The notes under the pieces: generated by a model
Databases searched by the model: none
What the model saw: the letters and a program-made list of their open reading frames with translations, nothing else
What the model was told of the DNA's origin: nothing
Shown here: positions 5,229 through 7,245 of the stretch, in pieces
How the letters are laid out: each line of letters opens with the position of its first letter
Numbering within the stretch: position 1 is the first letter of the stretch
Program-made: the position numbers and the translations under genes
NCBI GenBank assembly: GCA_003505155.1
Contig: DNYJ01000010.1
Coordinates: 5,630 to 12,874, forward strand
Direction: 5' to 3'
DNA length: 7,245 nucleotides
Source of the DNA: Candidatus Uhrbacteria bacterium
GTDB lineage: Bacteria > Patescibacteriota > Patescibacteriia > UBA9934 > UBA10169

Positions 5229-5644
5229 AGAGAGAGACTCATGAAAAAGATGGAGAGAATGAGCGCCTGCGAGGTGAGACAGAGAATGCACCACGTGTAG
5301 AGGATAAACGCCTCGATGGAAGTCAGATAGAAACTGAAGAGGAGCCCGCCCGTCGCCGCAAGAAGGAGAAAGCGGAGCATACCGCGGTCGTGCGGTTTGA
5401 AGAGAAGAAGGACTGCGGCGGCACCCATGAACGCATAGCCGAGAATGCCGAGCAAGGAAACAGGGATGCCCATGATGCTCGAGTAAGAACTTTGATTGAC
5501 GACGTCGCAATCAAATGACTCTCCGATTGTGCAGGCCGTCCCATCGGCAACTCCTTGCTTCAACAGAAGCGCATAGAGAGAAATACCGATGCCCGCTAGA
5601 GCGAAAACGGCAATCGTTTGAAACACTTGGCGAGCATCCCGCAT
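5189..5644 (-). CDS. VKOR family disulfide-bond-generating membrane protein
   Basis: A 151-residue membrane protein with about four hydrophobic spans (roughly residues 8-28, 57-82, 90-107 and 110-140). It has the two cysteine pairs of bacterial vitamin K epoxide reductase homologues: C38/C46 in the first extracytoplasmic loop (CTIGESFDC) and the active-site C119-I-L-C122 at the last span. The SSYSSIMGIPVSLLG stretch (52-66) is typical of the family. Such proteins reoxidise a thioredoxin-like partner and pass electrons to a quinone, replacing DsbB. The partner is the gene directly upstream, whose TGA is one base before this ATG. An in-frame TTG at 5653 would add three residues; ATG 5644 is preferred because of that close stop-start arrangement. 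Many relatives are fused to a thioredoxin domain; here the domain is on a separate polypeptide. Confidence 0.92.
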   Translation of the reverse strand: MRDARQVFQTIAVFALAGIGISLYALLLKQGVADGTACTIGESFDCDVVNQSSYSSIMGIPVSLLGILGYAFMGAAAVLLLFKPHDRGMLRFLLLAATGGLLFSFYLTSIEAFILYTWCILCLTSQALILSIFFMSLSLWRKSRSTAPSGE

Positions 5645-5645
5645 A

Positions 5646-6167
5646 TCATTCAACGACCGGCGTGGCAGAGACGCCCTCGATCGTAATGCCGGAATCGGAT
5701 TTCACTTCGATATCGAGTCCTTCTACTCCTTCAATGCGGGATGCGGCGCCTTCCTCCACTTCTCGCGCGTCCGATGCACTACCCCCTTCAAGCGCGCAAC
5801 CTGTCCTTTTTGCAAGCGACTCGAGCGGCTGCACACCTGACACGCGCTCGCCGTCTCCAAACTCCCACGTCGGCACGGAGGTGATCCCGTCGTTCTGGCA
5901 AAGCGTCAAGTTGCGGCTCTGTCCGCGCACGGCGCATTCTTTATCGTCGAGCAAGCGATAGGAATTGCCAAACAGTTCCTTCTGCCGCGCGCAGTTCGGG
6001 CACCAATACGCCGAGTAGATTTTGGTTCCCTGATCGGTGAGACACTGTGCGAACGCATCGTATTGCCCGCCGCCGCCTTTGTTCGAGATGGCGAGAGCAA
6101 CGAGTAAGATGGCAACGATGACGGCTCCGAGCGTAAGCCAGAGAGAAGCGGACGAGGATTTGGACAT
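5646..6167 (-). CDS. Membrane-anchored thioredoxin/DsbA-like oxidoreductase
   Basis: A 173-residue protein beginning MSKSSSASLWLTLGAV, with one N-terminal membrane span (about residues 9-27), a Gly-rich linker (31-34) and a thioredoxin domain outside the cell membrane. The active site is C56-P-N-C59 in AYWCPNCARQKELFG, closely like the thioredoxin domains fused to VKOR in cyanobacteria and plants, and the cis-Pro is P99 in SVPTWEF. Four further cysteines (42, 78, 90, 124) lie around the domain; C78 and C90 match the extra pair of the VKOR-linked type. Residues 125-173 form an acidic low-complexity tail. Its role is to oxidise cysteines in exported proteins and be recharged by the VKOR protein encoded next. 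ATG 6167 is chosen because the span follows it; the longer frame to 6335 runs into the divergent gene. No Shine-Dalgarno is visible. Confidence 0.88.
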   Translation of the reverse strand: MSKSSSASLWLTLGAVIVAILLVALAISNKGGGGQYDAFAQCLTDQGTKIYSAYWCPNCARQKELFGNSYRLLDDKECAVRGQSRNLTLCQNDGITSVPTWEFGDGERVSGVQPLESLAKRTGCALEGGSASDAREVEEGAASRIEGVEGLDIEVKSDSGITIEGVSATPVVE

Positions 6168-6254
6168 AGAGAAAGATTGAAAACGTCTAAAAAGTCTAAA
6201 AGATTCCGGATGTCGACATGATAGCATAATTTTGATAGGCTCGGCGACGAACTT
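6168..6254. promoter_or_regulatory. Divergent promoter region
   Basis: These 87 bases must drive both the minus-strand oxidoreductase operon and the plus-strand Dus gene. An AT-rich core at 6218-6236 holds possible -10 elements for both directions: TATCAT on the minus strand (6223-6218, 5/6) and CATAAT on the plus strand (6225-6230, 5/6). The matching -35 hexamers are weak. A small palindrome, TGTCGACA (6211-6218), abuts the minus-strand -10. No terminator is expected or seen. Confidence 0.4.
6185..6202. repeat. Tandem 9-bp repeat in the leader of the oxidoreductase operon
   Basis: GTCTAAAAA followed immediately by GTCTAAAAG; on the coding strand these are CTTTTAGAC and TTTTTAGAC. They lie 18-35 bases upstream of ATG 6167, inside the predicted 5' leader, where an SD site would otherwise be sought. 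It may be a weak regulator half-site pair or chance low complexity. Confidence 0.4.
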
Positions 6255-7220
6255 ATGCTCAACTGGAATACGCTTCCAAAACCGATTTTGGCTCTCTCCC
6301 CCATGGCGGACATGACCGATTCGCCGTTTTGTCAAACTGTCAAAACGATCGCTTCCCCGATCCTGTTCCGTGAGATGGTCTCAAGCGAAGCGGTTGTGCG
6401 CGGCAGTGAGAAGACGATGGCGATGGCCGGCTTCGCACAAGTCGAGCGTCCGATTGTCCAACAGCTGTTCGGAGCAGATCCAGACACAATGGCGGAAGCG
6501 GCCCGCTTAATCGAAGAGACCTCTGCACCCGACGGCATTGACATCAACATGGGATGCCCCGTGTACAAGATCACGTCAAACTTCAACGGCGCGGCGCTCA
6601 TGAAGGACCCTGCGCTCGCCTCAAAGATCATCCGAAAGATGAAAGCGGCGATTCGGGTTCCTCTCTCGGTGAAAATTCGCGCAGGATGGAGCGATCCTTC
6701 CGAGTGCCTCGACTTCGTGCGTGTCGTTGAAGACGCCGGCGCCGATCTCGTCACTATCCACGGCCGCACCAAATGCCAGAGCTACTCCGGCAAGAGCGAC
6801 TGGGAAATGATTGGGCTGGCGGCAGAACGCGTCTCGATCCCCGTCCTCGCCAATGGCGATATTTTTACTCCAGAGGATGTCGTCAGAGCGCTCAAAGCGA
6901 CCGCCTGCGACGGCATTCTCATCGCCCGCGGAGGCCTCGGGAACCCGTGGATTTTCTCTCGATCCGAGATGATGCTGAAGACCGGAGTCGTCCCGCCAGA
7001 ACCCGCGCTCGAGGAACGCCTGCGCGTCATGCTTGAACACGCCCGCCGCCATGTTGCCTTTTACGGCCCCAAGGGAATTGTCACGTTCCGCAAGCATGTG
7101 AGCTGGTACGTCAAGGGCATTCCAGGCGTCAAAGCCGTCCGCCATGAACTCCATACGATTGATTCGCTCGACGCGCTCGAAATCCAAGTGCAGAAACTCA
7201 AAAGACTCCACGCGATGTAA
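6255..7220 (+). CDS. tRNA-dihydrouridine synthase
   Basis: A 321-residue FMN enzyme that reduces uridine to dihydrouridine in the D loop of tRNAs, using NAD(P)H. The TIM-barrel landmarks are in order: LSPMADMTDSPF (14-25), PIVQQLFG (66-73), DINMGCPVYKI (96-106) with the catalytic acid C101, VKIRAGW (139-145) with FMN-binding K140, HGRTKCQSYSG (169-179), LANGDI (198-203), the phosphate-binding RGGLGNPW (225-232), and a C-terminal helical domain with FRKHVSWYVKGIPG (278-291). Length is typical of the DusB-like bacterial class, but the subclass cannot be fixed from sequence alone. ATG 6255 gives the normal N-terminus; there is no clear Shine-Dalgarno. It is the only complete plus-strand gene here. 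The 25 bases after its stop hold no visible terminator. Confidence 0.95.
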   Translation: MLNWNTLPKPILALSPMADMTDSPFCQTVKTIASPILFREMVSSEAVVRGSEKTMAMAGFAQVERPIVQQLFGADPDTMAEAARLIEETSAPDGIDINMGCPVYKITSNFNGAALMKDPALASKIIRKMKAAIRVPLSVKIRAGWSDPSECLDFVRVVEDAGADLVTIHGRTKCQSYSGKSDWEMIGLAAERVSIPVLANGDIFTPEDVVRALKATACDGILIARGGLGNPWIFSRSEMMLKTGVVPPEPALEERLRVMLEHARRHVAFYGPKGIVTFRKHVSWYVKGIPGVKAVRHELHTIDSLDALEIQVQKLKRLHAM

Positions 7221-7245
7221 GAAGCGCCATTTCGAGCGCCGTGTG

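Noticed and set aside
4533..5300. Plus-strand open frame of 255 codons
   Set aside because: It is a shadow of the beta-CASP RNase and VKOR genes, both with intact family motifs on the other strand.
5229..5510. 94-codon N-terminal extension of the RNase frame
   Set aside because: It is VKOR sequence read in another frame; the family start is at ATG 5228.
6168..6335. N-terminal extension of the thioredoxin-like frame
   Set aside because: It runs into the divergent Dus gene and places the membrane anchor internally; ATG 6167 gives a normal anchored protein.

Overview
The window looks like chromosomal DNA of a Candidate Phyla Radiation (Patescibacteria) bacterium. The case rests on a cysteine-repeat protein of a type I associate with CPR genomes, a short family I pyrophosphatase relative starting MKVFIENEAG, few Shine-Dalgarno sites, very tight gene packing, and a separate VKOR plus membrane-anchored thioredoxin pair. 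TGA is used as a normal stop at several gene ends, which argues against the Gracilibacteria code. The assignment is inference; no phylum-level marker is present.

Layout, left to right. Positions 1-213 (+) hold the 3' end of an unrecognised gene. It overlaps tail to tail with 192-1916 (-), a 574-residue protein with 32 cysteines, including seven spaced exactly every third residue. In front of that gene are two copies of a 19-bp palindrome, centred 42 bp apart. One sits inside the predicted promoter of the Cys-rich gene and the other inside the 3' end of the next gene. That next gene, 1958-2314 (-), is an inorganic pyrophosphatase homologue that has lost its C-terminal part. 2433-3521 (-) is an unrecognised 362-residue protein with the only strong Shine-Dalgarno site in the window.

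Between 3556 and 3842 (-) lies a self-contained RNA gene: a good promoter, a heavily structured leader of about 125 nt, a 77-nt tRNA or tRNA-like body with encoded CCA and alanine-type acceptor features, and an intrinsic terminator. The leader carries a perfect 13-nt complement to the anticodon-arm region of the body, and the anticodon stem is itself imperfect. This is the most unusual object in the window.

From 3858 to 6167 (-) runs a compact operon: a membrane-anchored thioredoxin/DsbA-like protein, a VKOR family disulfide-generating membrane protein, and a beta-CASP metallo-beta-lactamase RNase. The first two should form an extracytoplasmic disulfide-forming pair. The RNase is probably cytoplasmic and linked only by overlapping reading frames. 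An 87-bp divergent promoter region separates this operon from a tRNA-dihydrouridine synthase gene at 6255-7220 (+). The last 25 bases hold nothing recognisable.
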